Of a stretch of DNA of 64,000 nt, positions 1 through 8,630 are shown piece after piece. The notes beneath the pieces were generated by a model. It was not told the DNA's origin and ran no database searches. It worked only from the letters and a program-made list of their open reading frames with translations. Position 1 is the stretch's first letter. Every line of letters starts with the position of its first letter. Position numbers and translations under genes: made by a program. The stretch is taken from the NCBI GenBank assembly GCA_944391085.1, contig CALXSE010000012.1, positions 1 to 64,000 on the forward strand, written 5' to 3'. This DNA comes from an uncultured Kiritimatiellota bacterium (lineage in GTDB: Bacteria; Verrucomicrobiota; Kiritimatiellia; RFP12; DVOR01).

Positions 1-1
1 G

Positions 2-688
2 ATCGCGGCGGCGCGGCGGCTGGCGCGCGGCGGCCCCGTGGCGGCGATGGCCCACTGCACGGCGCGGGGCGCGCGGGCCAGCGACGAACGCTCGGAGCGC
101 GCGGGCCCCGTCGGCGGGGTGGAGGCGGTGGGGGCGGACGCCTTCGCGGGGGCGGACTACGTGGCGCTGGGGCACCTGCACCTGCCGCAGGGCGTGGGCG
201 GCACGGCGCGTTATTCCGGCGCGCCGCTGGCGATGAGCTTCGCCGAGGCGGGGCAGGAGAAGGGCGTGACCATCGCCGAGCTCGCGCCGGGGGAGCCGCC
301 CCGCGTGCGCCAGGCGGTTTTCCCGCCCCCAGTGCCCCTGCGGGTCTTCGCGGGCACGCCCGAGGCGATCGAGGCCGCGCTGGCCGGGGCCGTCGCGGAA
401 GGGCCGGGGCGCCTCTACGCCGCCCTGCGCGTCACCGCGGGCACGGGCGACCCCATGGCCCTGTGGCGGCGGGCCGAGGCGCTGTGCGAGGGCTCCGGCG
501 TGGCGTTGCTGTTGCGCGAGGACGCCCGGCCGCGCGCCGCCGCGAGCCGCCTGGCCGAGGTGCCGGAGGGCGAGGCGCTGCAAATGCTCACGCCCCTGCA
601 GGTGGCGGCGCTGCGCCTGGCCGAGGAGCCGCTGTCGGAGGCCGAGCGCGAGGCCTTCCTGGGGATGCTCCGGGGATTGGAGGCATAG
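2..688 (+). CDS. sbcD: Nuclease SbcCD subunit D, C-terminal part (partial at window edge)
   Basis: This is the C-terminal part of the SbcD/Mre11-type nuclease, which with SbcC processes hairpins and blocked DNA ends. The reading frame is open from the first bases of the window, so the N-terminal phosphoesterase motifs lie upstream. The visible part contains the late SbcD phosphoesterase block DYVALGHLHLPQ followed by RYSGAPLAMSF, matching the family's metal-binding GHxH region and the RYxGSPxxxSF block. A C-terminal capping domain of about 130 residues follows. The stop codon lies 4 nt before the sbcC start, so the two are co-transcribed. Identification rests on these blocks and on the sbcC neighbour. 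Confidence 0.9.
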   Translation: MAAARRLARGGPVAAMAHCTARGARASDERSERAGPVGGVEAVGADAFAGADYVALGHLHLPQGVGGTARYSGAPLAMSFAEAGQEKGVTIAELAPGEPPRVRQAVFPPPVPLRVFAGTPEAIEAALAGAVAEGPGRLYAALRVTAGTGDPMALWRRAEALCEGSGVALLLREDARPRAAASRLAEVPEGEALQMLTPLQVAALRLAEEPLSEAEREAFLGMLRGLEA

Positions 689-692
689 GGCG

Positions 693-3314
693 ATGCGGCT
701 CCTGGACGTGCGTTTCGCGAACCTCAACGCGCTGGCCGGCGCCTGGGCGGTGGACTTCACGGACGAGGCCTTCGAGGACGGGCTCTTCCTCATCTCGGGC
801 GAGACCGGCGCAGGGAAGACCACGCTCCTCGACGCCCTCTGCCTGGCGCTCTACGGCCGCACGCCCCGCCAGGACAGGGTCTCCGCGACGACCAACGAGG
901 TGATGACCCGCGGCGCGGCAGAGGCCTGGGCCGAGGCGACGTTCGAGACCGCCGAGGGGCGCTTCCGCGCGCGGTGGGAGCAACGCCGGGGCGCCAAGCG
1001 CCTGCAGCCCGTCAAGCGCACCCTCTTCGACTGCGCCAGGGGCGCCTACGTCGGCGAGCACACCGCCACCGAGACGCAACGGCTGATCGAGGACAAGCTG
1101 GGGATGGACTTCGGCCAGTTCCAGCGCACCGTCCTGCTCGCCCAGGGCCAGTTCGACCGCTTCCTCTCGGCCAAGGACGACGAGCGCGCCCGCATCCTCC
1201 AGCAGACCACCGGGACGGGCGCCTACGAGGCCATGGGCCGCGCCATCTTCGCCGCCGCCAAACGCGCCGAGGACGCCGTCGCGGACCTCCGCGCCCGCCT
1301 CGAGGCCACCGCCGCGATGGACGCCCCCCAACGCGCCCGGGCCCAGGCCGACCGCGACGCGGCCAAGGCAAAGGCCCGCGCCCTCGGCGACGCCCTCGCC
1401 GCCATGCGCCGGCGCCTGGACGCCCACGACAAGGCCGCCGAGGCCTGCCAAGCCGCCCGGGCCGAGGCCAACCGGCGCGAGGCCGCCCGCGCCCAAGCCG
1501 AGGCCGGGGCCGAACAGGCCCGTGCCCGCGCCGAAGAAGCCGCCCGGCTGGCCCGGGACGCCCGCCACCGGCGCGCCGAGGCCGAGCCCACGCTCCGCCA
1601 GGCCTTCGCGCTGGCCCGGGCGGCGGAGGCCGAGGCACTCCGCGAGCAGACCCTGCGGGACGCGCTGGGGCAGACTGACCAGGCCCTGGCACGCACCGCC
1701 GCACGCGCCGAACGCGCCGGCCGCGAGGCCAGGGCCGCACAGACCCGCGCCGAAACGCTCGAGGCCGCCCTGCGCGGCGAACACGCCGGCCAAGACCGGG
1801 ACGCGGCGGACTACCTGCACCTGCGCGAGGGCCTCGCCGGCCGCGAGGCCGAGGCCGCACGCGCCCGCGCCGCCGCCCAAGCCGCCAAGGCCCAAGCCGA
1901 GGCCGCCGAGGCGCGGCTCCGCGCCCTCCGCCCCGCGCTCGAGGCCGCCGTGCGAAACGCCCGGGAGGCGCTGATCCTGGCCCGCCGCGTGGCGGATCTG
2001 GAGGCGGAGCGCGGACGCCTGCGCGAAGGCCGCCCCTGCCCGCTCTGCGGCGCGACGCACCACCCCTACGCCACGGGCGAGCCGCCGCGCCCGGACCCCT
2101 ACGAGGCCGCCCTCGAAGACGCCGAGGCCGCCCAACGCGCCGAGGACGGGCGCCGCGACGACGCGGCCGCCGAACGCCGCCGGGCCGAGGCCCGCGCCGA
2201 GGCCGCCGAGCGCGCCATCGCGGACGACCGCGCCGCCATCGAACGGCTGCGTGGGCGCCTCTCCGCCGCCGCCGCCGCCGCCCGCGCCGAGGCCAGGGCA
2301 CAGGCCGCCGCGCACGACGAGGCGGCGGGGGAGGCACGGGAGCTGGAGGCGCGGCGGGCCGGACAGGCCGAGACGCTCCGGGAGGCCGCGCGGCGGCTCG
2401 GCGACGCCCGGGCGGCGCTCGACGCGCTGGGGCTGGACGCGCCGCCCGAGCAGGTGCGCGAGCGGCTGCAGGAGGCCTGCGACCGCGCCGCGGAGGCCCA
2501 GTCCGAGGCCGCGGCGAAAAGCGCCGCCGCGGAGGCCGCCGCGGAGACGGCCCGCCGGGAGGCCGAGGCCGCCCGCGGGCGGGAAAGGCTGGCGGGGGAG
2601 GCGTTCGAGGCGGCCAGGGCGGGCCTGCCCGACCCGGAGGCCCTGCGGGCGGAGGCCGAGGCCACGGAGCGCGCCGCCGCGGAGGCGTCCGAGGCGGCCG
2701 GGCGGGCGGAGGGGCTCCTGAGGGCCGACGCCGCGCGGCAACGTGAGCGGGCGCGGCTGGAGGAAGCGTTGCGCGAGGCCACGGCGGCGGCCGACAGGTG
2801 GGGGCGGCTGAACGACTGGCTCGGCGGCGCGCAGGGGCAGAACTTCACGCGCTACGCCCAGGGCATCACGCTGCGCCACCTGCTGCGGTGCGCCAACCCG
2901 CACCTGGAGAGGATGTCGCAGGGGCGTTACCGCCTGATCTGGGCGCCGCAGGCCGCCGGGCTCCTCCCGATGATCGAGGACGCCGACCAGGGCGGCGTGG
3001 CGCGGCCCGTCTCGAACCTCTCCGGCGGCGAGCGCTTCCAGGCGTCGCTGGCGCTGGCGCTGGGGCTGGCGGAGATGGGCGGGGCGCGGCTGCGCGTGGA
3101 CTCGCTCTTCCTGGACGAAGGCTTCGGCACGCTCGACGAGAACGCCCTCAACGCCGCGCTCGACACCCTGTGCCGCGCGCGGCAGGACGGCAAGCTCATC
3201 GGCATCATCTCGCACGTGGCCGAGATCGCCGAGCGCATCCCCGCGCAGATCCGGGTGGAGAAGCTCGGCGGCGGGCGCAGCGCGCTCTCGGGGGCGGGCG
3301 TCTCGCGCCTTTAA
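693..3314 (+). CDS. sbcC: Nuclease SbcCD subunit C (SMC-like ATPase)
   Basis: This 873-residue Rad50-like ATPase partners SbcD. The N-terminal ATPase half carries the Walker A motif GETGAGKT at residues 36-43, and a Q-loop-like QFQRTVLLAQGQF follows. Two long Ala/Glu/Arg-rich coiled-coil arms flank a zinc hook CPLC (Cys449 and Cys452). The C-terminal half has the ABC signature LSGGERF near residue 775 and Walker B SLFLDEGFGTLD. It is shorter than the E. coli protein (about 1,050 residues), mainly in the coiled coils. The start is the only ATG directly after the sbcD stop. Huge antisense reading frames across the gene are GC-driven shadows. Confidence 0.95.
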   Translation: MRLLDVRFANLNALAGAWAVDFTDEAFEDGLFLISGETGAGKTTLLDALCLALYGRTPRQDRVSATTNEVMTRGAAEAWAEATFETAEGRFRARWEQRRGAKRLQPVKRTLFDCARGAYVGEHTATETQRLIEDKLGMDFGQFQRTVLLAQGQFDRFLSAKDDERARILQQTTGTGAYEAMGRAIFAAAKRAEDAVADLRARLEATAAMDAPQRARAQADRDAAKAKARALGDALAAMRRRLDAHDKAAEACQAARAEANRREAARAQAEAGAEQARARAEEAARLARDARHRRAEAEPTLRQAFALARAAEAEALREQTLRDALGQTDQALARTAARAERAGREARAAQTRAETLEAALRGEHAGQDRDAADYLHLREGLAGREAEAARARAAAQAAKAQAEAAEARLRALRPALEAAVRNAREALILARRVADLEAERGRLREGRPCPLCGATHHPYATGEPPRPDPYEAALEDAEAAQRAEDGRRDDAAAERRRAEARAEAAERAIADDRAAIERLRGRLSAAAAAARAEARAQAAAHDEAAGEARELEARRAGQAETLREAARRLGDARAALDALGLDAPPEQVRERLQEACDRAAEAQSEAAAKSAAAEAAAETARREAEAARGRERLAGEAFEAARAGLPDPEALRAEAEATERAAAEASEAAGRAEGLLRADAARQRERARLEEALREATAAADRWGRLNDWLGGAQGQNFTRYAQGITLRHLLRCANPHLERMSQGRYRLIWAPQAAGLLPMIEDADQGGVARPVSNLSGGERFQASLALALGLAEMGGARLRVDSLFLDEGFGTLDENALNAALDTLCRARQDGKLIGIISHVAEIAERIPAQIRVEKLGGGRSALSGAGVSRL

Positions 3315-5413
3315 CCCTCGGCCAACGCCCGCGCCAGGGCCGTCCAGGCGAAGCGGCGGCGGGCGTCCTCGAAGAGCGGGGCGAAGCGGGCCTCGCGCCC
3401 GGCCTCGTCCATCGTGGCGAAGCGGCGCAGGGCGTCGGCGATCGCCTCCGCGGAGACCGCCACCCAAAACTCCCCCAGCTCCTGCCACGGCGCCCCCTGC
3501 GTGCAGATCACCGGCGTGTGGCACCACAACGCCTCCGCCACCACGATGCCGAAGTTCTCCGAGCGCGTCGGCAGCACCAGGCAGGCGGCGGCCTTCAGCG
3601 CGCGCGCCTTGTCCGCGCCGAGGAGCGGGCCGGGCGTCTCGACGCCGGGCCCGCGCGGCGCCTCCGCGCCGTCCGCCGGACCGGCCACGACAAGCCGCCA
3701 GCCCTCCCGCGCCAACCCGCTCTGCGCCCACGCCTCGGTCAGCAGGTCAAGCCCCTTGAGCGGGTGGAGCCGCCCCAGATAAAGGAAGGTCTTTTCGCGC
3801 GGGACTTCCGGGACTGAATCGAGCAGGGCGCCGTCCACGCCGTTGGGGATGACGCGGATGGGCGGGCACCGCCGCCCCAGCGCGGCGCGCAGCCACTTTG
3901 CCTCAGTCTCCGCCGTCGCGTGAAGCCATGCGGCGTTTCGCAGGACATGACGGTCGAAGAGCGCCCAGGCCAAACCCTTGCGAAGCCGCCCGTAGGCCCG
4001 GCGGACGGGGTCGAGGCAACCGTGTGGCGCCAGCGCGTACGGCACGCCATGGAAGCGGGCGAGCGCCGCCGCCCACCACACCGGGAAGGTCCAGCACGAA
4101 TAAATGCGCACCGCGCTGGCCCGTCGCACCAGGCGCGGCAACGTTTTCAGCAGCGGCCACGAAAAGTAAAGCGCATGGGGACGCGAGCGCGGGAAGACCC
4201 ATACCGTCGCCCCCGCGCGCCGGCAGGCGCGCACGATTGGGTGCTCGGCCTGCCCGCCCAGGAACGCGAGCGTCACACGGAGCCCCTGGCGCGCTTGCGC
4301 CAGCACCGTCTGCGCCACCGATTCCGAGACGCCGCCGCCGTCGGCCCAGCACCCCGCCACGACGTGCAGCAGGTGCCGCGGGGGCGTCCACACCTCCCCG
4401 AACCCCTCCAGCCGACGGACAAGCGCCGCCGCGAGGCGGGCCGGCGCGGTGGCCGCGAGCGGCGCGGGGTCGGGCCGCAGCGCGGGCGCGTCCGCCATCG
4501 CCTGGGTCAACGCCTTGACGTCCCCGGGCGGCACGATGAAGCCGTTGCGGCCGGGGCGGATCAGCGGCTCGGCGGCGCCGCAGGTCTGCGTGGCGATGAG
4601 CGTCAGCCCCGCGCGGGCGTATTCGGCGAGGGCCATGCCCCAGCCGTCGAAACGGCTTGGCAGGATGCCGCAATCGCAGTCGGCGAGCGCCTCGGCGATG
4701 CGTTCGGGCGGGCAGACGCCCCACCGCTCCACGCGCGGCAACCCCTCCAGGCAGGCCGCGAGCGGGCCGTCGCCGACGATGCGCAGGGTCGCCTCGGGGT
4801 GGGCGGGCGCGTAACCCGCCCAAGCCCGCGCCAACACGTCCGTCGCCTTGCGATGCGTCAGCGCCCCCGCGAAGACGAAACGGAAGCCCGCGTGCGGACG
4901 CGGCGCGGCGGGGGCCTCCGCCCCCGGCGTGGCATACGCCAGCTCGGCCAGTTTGCTGCGGCGCACGCCCCATCCCCGCGCCAGGTCGTCCACCGCCTCG
5001 GGGCCCAGGCCGAAGGCCGCGAGGGCGGAGCGGTTCACGAGCGCGCCGAAGAGTCGGCGCAGGGGCCACGAGCGGGCGCGCCCCTGGCTTTTCTCGGCGA
5101 TGAGCGCCCACGGCCGGCGGCGGAGGGCGCAGCGGAGGGCGTTGGCCCAGAAGACGGGGTGGGAATAGCCGCCCACCAGCACGGTGCGCGCGTCGTAGTC
5201 CGGGATGGCGCGGCGCGCGGCGCGCAGCGTCCGCACGCGGCGCTCCTGCGGCGGCAGCGCGGCGGGCTCCACCCAGCCGAGGCGCGCGCGGTAGGCGTCG
5301 TAATGGCCGAAGTAGCAGACCTCGACGTCGTGCCCCGCCGCGCGGAGCGCGTCGATGAGCGCCCGTTGGTGCGTGTTGGGGAAAACCGTCCAATAAACCA
5401 GCTTCATGGCCAT
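3311..5413 (-). CDS. Tandem two-domain GT4-family glycosyltransferase
   Basis: This protein of about 700 residues is built from two consecutive GT-B fold glycosyltransferase group 1 (GT4) modules. The first covers roughly residues 1-340 and the second begins near 345 (HLLHVVAGCWADGGGVSES). The C-terminal module has a standard EX7E motif (ENFGIVVAE); in the first module the leading Glu is replaced by Asp (DGWGMALAE). The likely role is transfer of two sugars in exopolysaccharide, LPS or glycan assembly at the inner membrane; donor and acceptor cannot be read from sequence. The frame is open back through the tRNA-Cys gene, so the start is placed at ATG 5413 or 5407 (MAMKLVYW), just after the tRNA terminator. 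No good ribosome binding site is visible. Confidence 0.85.
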   Translation of the reverse strand: MAMKLVYWTVFPNTHQRALIDALRAAGHDVEVCYFGHYDAYRARLGWVEPAALPPQERRVRTLRAARRAIPDYDARTVLVGGYSHPVFWANALRCALRRRPWALIAEKSQGRARSWPLRRLFGALVNRSALAAFGLGPEAVDDLARGWGVRRSKLAELAYATPGAEAPAAPRPHAGFRFVFAGALTHRKATDVLARAWAGYAPAHPEATLRIVGDGPLAACLEGLPRVERWGVCPPERIAEALADCDCGILPSRFDGWGMALAEYARAGLTLIATQTCGAAEPLIRPGRNGFIVPPGDVKALTQAMADAPALRPDPAPLAATAPARLAAALVRRLEGFGEVWTPPRHLLHVVAGCWADGGGVSESVAQTVLAQARQGLRVTLAFLGGQAEHPIVRACRRAGATVWVFPRSRPHALYFSWPLLKTLPRLVRRASAVRIYSCWTFPVWWAAALARFHGVPYALAPHGCLDPVRRAYGRLRKGLAWALFDRHVLRNAAWLHATAETEAKWLRAALGRRCPPIRVIPNGVDGALLDSVPEVPREKTFLYLGRLHPLKGLDLLTEAWAQSGLAREGWRLVVAGPADGAEAPRGPGVETPGPLLGADKARALKAAACLVLPTRSENFGIVVAEALWCHTPVICTQGAPWQELGEFWVAVSAEAIADALRRFATMDEAGREARFAPLFEDARRRFAWTALARALAEG

Positions 5414-5426
5414 ACGATAACAAAAA

Positions 5427-5446
5427 AGCGACCCTTGCGGGTCGCC
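5427..5446 (-). terminator. Terminator of tRNA-Cys
   Basis: On the minus strand a GCGACCC / GGGTCGC stem with a short loop is followed by a run of T, directly downstream of tRNA-Cys and upstream of the glycosyltransferase start. It probably ends the tRNA transcript. Confidence 0.8.
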
Positions 5447-5452
5447 GGAAAA

Positions 5453-5526
5453 TGGAGGCGCGAATCGGAGTCGAACCGGTCTAAAAGGATTTGCAGTCCT
5501 CTGCCTAGCCGCTTGGCTATCGCGCC
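5453..5526 (-). tRNA. tRNA-Cys (anticodon GCA)
   Basis: The minus strand folds as a cloverleaf. The acceptor GGCGCGA pairs with TCGCGCC, the anticodon loop CTGCAAA gives GCA, and the T arm contains GGTTCGACTCC. The discriminator is T and the 3' CCA is encoded. No variable arm is present. Confidence 0.95.
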
Positions 5527-5539
5527 AAAAATCGGCCTT

Positions 5540-5569
5540 ACTATAGCAAACCCCGCGCCCCGGATGCAA
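5540..5569 (-). promoter_or_regulatory. Promoter of tRNA-Cys
   Basis: Minus strand: a TTGCAT -35 box, an 18-bp spacer and a TATAGT -10 box, ending 13 nt before the first tRNA base. Confidence 0.65.
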
Positions 5570-5611
5570 GCCTTTTTTGCGCCCCGCCCAAAACGGCGCC
5601 CCGGCGGGCGC

Positions 5612-6370
5612 TCACCACGGCAGGTCGAGGTCGATGAGGGGACAGGGGAGGGCGGTGCGCTCGGCGAGCCAGGCGCCGAGGGCGCGGGGGCCGGTGCGCT
5701 CGGTGGCGTAGTGGCCGGCGAAGAGGGCGTTCTGGCCCCACTGTTTGGCGAGGTTGTAGGCCTGGAGGGAGGCCTCGCCGCCGAGGTAGACGTCGAGCCC
5801 CTCGCGGGCGGCGGCGTCGACGCCCTCGGGCGCGGCGCCGGAGCAGATGCCGACGGTGCGGATGATCTCGGGGCCGTAGTCGAAGCGGACGAGGCGCGGG
5901 GGGCTGAGCGCCTCCTGGACGGCCTGGGCGAAGGCGTCGCGGGGGAGGGGCCGGGGAAGGAGGCCGGCCACGCCGATGAGTTGGCCGCGGTAGGCCATGA
6001 AGGAGCGGGTGCGGGTGAGGCCCAGGAGGGTGGCGATCCGCGCGTTGTTGCCCAGGGTGGGGTGCGCGTCGAGCGGGAGGTGGGCGGCGTAGAGGGCGAG
6101 GTTGCGGCGCAGGGCGTCGGCGACGATCCGGCGGTTGAGGCCGTCGATGCGCGCGAGGCTTTCGCCCCAGGAGATGCCGTGGTGGACGATGAGCATCTGC
6201 GCGCCGAGCCCGTCGGCGGCGGCGAAGGTCTCCAGGCTGGCGTCGACGGCGACGGCGAGGCGGGTGACGGGGCCGTCGTTCTCGATCTGCAGGCCGTTGT
6301 GCGAGACGTCGCGGAAGAGGTTGGGGCGGAGCTCGTCATCGAGCAGCGCGGCGATTTCCCTGCAGGTCAT
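5612..6370 (-). CDS. NIF3 / DUF34 family dinuclear metal-binding protein
   Basis: This 252-residue protein matches the NIF3-like family (often labelled GTP cyclohydrolase I type 2), hexameric dimetal proteins whose cellular role is poorly defined. Recognisable blocks in order are the N-terminal HNGLQIE, the metal-ligand block LIVHHGISWG, the Asp/His block AAHLPLDAHPTLGNN, and a C-terminal GHYATER containing the last His/Glu ligands. The longer open frame upstream lacks similarity. The chosen ATG lies 1 nt after the stop of the oxidoreductase gene, so the two are an operon. A housekeeping metabolic repair role has been suggested for the family. Confidence 0.85.
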   Translation of the reverse strand: MTCREIAALLDDELRPNLFRDVSHNGLQIENDGPVTRLAVAVDASLETFAAADGLGAQMLIVHHGISWGESLARIDGLNRRIVADALRRNLALYAAHLPLDAHPTLGNNARIATLLGLTRTRSFMAYRGQLIGVAGLLPRPLPRDAFAQAVQEALSPPRLVRFDYGPEIIRTVGICSGAAPEGVDAAAREGLDVYLGGEASLQAYNLAKQWGQNALFAGHYATERTGPRALGAWLAERTALPCPLIDLDLPW

Positions 6371-6371
6371 G

Positions 6372-7565
6372 TCAGACGAGGAGCTCCACTTTGGGCACGC
6401 AGAAATCCAGCCATTTGGCGGCGGAGTCGTCCGCGCCGGGGGCGATGGAACGGGCGGCGGTGGCGTTGAAGGTGGCCACGCGCAGGGCGGGGTCGACGCC
6501 GACGCAGGCGCTTTCGTAGGGCCGCCCCCCGCGGGCGGCGAGGATGGCGCGGGCGAAGTCTTTGTAGGCCTCGGCGAGGGCCGCGACGTAGGCCGCGTCG
6601 TCGCCGTAGGGCTCGGCGAAGCGGTTGGGGCCCTCGGTGGGGGCGGGGGCGCCCTTGGCGCGGTGGAGGGTGCGCGCGCCGTCCGGGGCGACGGATTCCC
6701 AGCGGTCCGCGGTAGCCTGGCCCCAGTGGGCGGAGCCCTTGTCGCCGTAAAGGTGGAGCTGGACGCCGCCGGCCTCGCCGAGGGCGATCTGGCTGACGGC
6801 GATGAGGCCGAGGGCGCCGTTGTCCAGGCGCAGGAGGATGGTGGCGTCGTCGTCAAGCAGTCGCCCGGCGACGGCGGGGCGGCCGGCGGCGCAGAGCGCG
6901 GCGATCTCGCGCCCGGTGGCCCATTCGGCGAGGTAGGCGCAGGGGCCGGCCAGGTCGTAGACCGCGCCGGCGGCGCCGCAGCGGCGGGGGTCGACGCGCC
7001 AGCCGGCGGAGCGGTTGCCGGCGGTCTCCAGACGCACGCCCATCCAGCCGTGGTAGTAGCGGAGGTCGACGCGGCGGAGGTTGCCGATGGCGCCGCCGAG
7101 GACGGCCTCGCGCAGGGCGCGGAGGGCGGGGTAGAAGGGGAAGACGTAGGCGGTGGCGTAGAGCTGGGGGCCCATGAGCATGCGGCGCTTGAGGTTTTGG
7201 GCCTCGTCCATGTTGCAGCTCATGGGCTTTTCGGAGAAGACGGGGAAGCCGGCGTCGAAGGCGGCCATCGTCACGGGGTAGTGCATGTTGTTCGGGGCCA
7301 GGATCGTCACCAGATCCAGGCGCCCCTCGCCGCTGACCTTGGCCTCGCGTCGGAACATGTCGCGGTAGACGCCGTAGACGCGCGCGGGGTCGATCCCCAG
7401 GCTCTTGCCCGTCTCGAAGGAGCGCTGGCGCGTGGACCCGAAGGCGCCGCAGACCAGCTCCAGGCAACCGCTGGCCTCGATCGCCGCGCGGTGGATGCGC
7501 CCCATGAAGGACTCGTTCCCGCCGCCGACCATCGCGACCTTCAGTTTGGGTTGTTGCTTTGCCAT
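6372..7565 (-). CDS. Gfo/Idh/MocA family NAD(P)-dependent oxidoreductase
   Basis: A 397-residue sugar or cyclitol dehydrogenase-like protein. The N-terminal Rossmann fold starts with KVAMVGGGNESFMGRIHR, a glycine-rich variant typical of one Gfo/Idh/MocA subgroup. The family's EKPMSCN block (Glu-Lys-Pro, catalytic Lys) follows near residue 110. The C-terminal alpha/beta domain is complete. The substrate cannot be told. The longest frame starts at a GTG, but ATG 7565 has an AAAGGTG ribosome binding site at good spacing and is preferred. The NIF3 gene follows 1 nt downstream. Confidence 0.85.
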   Translation of the reverse strand: MAKQQPKLKVAMVGGGNESFMGRIHRAAIEASGCLELVCGAFGSTRQRSFETGKSLGIDPARVYGVYRDMFRREAKVSGEGRLDLVTILAPNNMHYPVTMAAFDAGFPVFSEKPMSCNMDEAQNLKRRMLMGPQLYATAYVFPFYPALRALREAVLGGAIGNLRRVDLRYYHGWMGVRLETAGNRSAGWRVDPRRCGAAGAVYDLAGPCAYLAEWATGREIAALCAAGRPAVAGRLLDDDATILLRLDNGALGLIAVSQIALGEAGGVQLHLYGDKGSAHWGQATADRWESVAPDGARTLHRAKGAPAPTEGPNRFAEPYGDDAAYVAALAEAYKDFARAILAARGGRPYESACVGVDPALRVATFNATAARSIAPGADDSAAKWLDFCVPKVELLV

Positions 7566-7598
7566 CTTGTTCACCTTTACGCCGCCATGTTACACGAT

Positions 7599-7628
7599 TT
7601 GCCCGCGAAAATCAAACCGCGCTATACT
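7599..7628 (+). promoter_or_regulatory. Promoter of hemB, probably giving a leaderless mRNA
   Basis: TTGCCC -35 box, 18-bp spacer and TATACT -10 box at 7623-7628. Only 6 nt separate the -10 box from ATG 7635, so transcription should start at or next to the start codon. Confidence 0.6.
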
Positions 7629-7634
7629 ATGGGC

Positions 7635-8630
7635 ATGAACGCATTCCCAGACCTCCGCCTCCGCCGCGCCCGGCGCACCCCCGGCATCCGCGCGCTGTTC
7701 GACCTTGAGATCCCCGGCCCCGCCAAGTGGTGCTGGCCGCTTTTCCTCGTGCCCGGCGCGGGCGTCAAGGCCGAGATCGCCTCCATGCCCGGCCAGTTCC
7801 ATTGGTCGGCCGACCGGATCTGCGAGGCGGTGGAGCCCGCCGTGCGCCAGGGCGTGGGCTCCGTGCTCCTCTTCGGGCAGAGCGACCGCCCCAAGGACAA
7901 CGGCGGCTCCGGCGCGTGGGACGAGCGCGGCCCCGTGCAGCAGGCCGTCCGCGCCCTCAAGCGCGCCTTCCCCCAGCTCACCGTGATGACGGATGTCTGC
8001 CTCTGCGCCTACACCAGCCACGGCCACTGCGCCCCCCTGCGCCCAGACGGCGCGCTCGACAACGACGCCGCCTGCGCCTGCCTGGCCAAGGTGGCCCTCT
8101 CGCACGCCGCCGCCGGCGCGGACGTCGTCGCCCCCTCGGCCATGATGGACGGGCAGGTCGCCGCCATCCGCGCCTCCCTGGCCGAGGACGGCTTCGACGA
8201 CACGCTCCTGATGGCCTACTCCACCAAGTTCGCCTCCGCCTGCTACGGCCCCTTCCGCGACGCCGAGGGGTCGGCCCCCACCCCGCCGCCCGGCGCCCCC
8301 GCAGACCGCAGGGGCTACCAGGCCTCGCCCGCCAACCCCCGCGCCGCGCTCCTTGAATCGGCCCTCGACGAACAGGAGGGCGCCGACCTGCTCATGGTCA
8401 AGCCCGCGCTCTTCTACACCGACATGATCGCCGCCCTCAAGGCCCGTACCCTCCTCCCCGTGGCCGCCTACAACGTCAGCGGCGAGTATGCCATGCTCAT
8501 CGCCACCGCCCGCGCCGGCTGGGGCGACCTGCGCGACCTCGTGCGCGAGAGCGCCCTTGCCCTCACCCGTGCCGGCGCCGACCTCATCATCTCCTACTGG
8601 GCCAACCGGTATGACGAGCTCCTCGCCTGA
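7635..8630 (+). CDS. hemB: Delta-aminolevulinic acid dehydratase (porphobilinogen synthase)
   Basis: HemB condenses two 5-aminolevulinate molecules to porphobilinogen in tetrapyrrole synthesis. The 331-residue protein has both Schiff-base lysines, in MAYSTKFAS (Lys198) and LMVKPALFY (Lys256). It also has the zinc-type cysteine cluster DVCLCAYTSHGHC, so it is the Zn-dependent rather than the Mg-dependent type. The open frame extends far upstream through antisense sequence, but homology starts near MNAFPDLRLRR. ATG 7635 fits the -10 box; ATG 7629 would lie before the predicted transcription start. The recombinase gene overlaps its end by 20 nt. No other heme genes are in the window. Confidence 0.95.
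   Translation: MNAFPDLRLRRARRTPGIRALFDLEIPGPAKWCWPLFLVPGAGVKAEIASMPGQFHWSADRICEAVEPAVRQGVGSVLLFGQSDRPKDNGGSGAWDERGPVQQAVRALKRAFPQLTVMTDVCLCAYTSHGHCAPLRPDGALDNDAACACLAKVALSHAAAGADVVAPSAMMDGQVAAIRASLAEDGFDDTLLMAYSTKFASACYGPFRDAEGSAPTPPPGAPADRRGYQASPANPRAALLESALDEQEGADLLMVKPALFYTDMIAALKARTLLPVAAYNVSGEYAMLIATARAGWGDLRDLVRESALALTRAGADLIISYWANRYDELLA

Noticed and set aside
588-3731. Very long minus-strand open frame over sbcC
   Set aside because: It is antisense to a clear SbcC protein, is Gly/Ala/Arg-rich and has no domains; it comes from GC codon bias.
5414-5569. 52-residue N-terminal extension of the glycosyltransferase
   Set aside because: It would be translated from the tRNA-Cys gene and its terminator.
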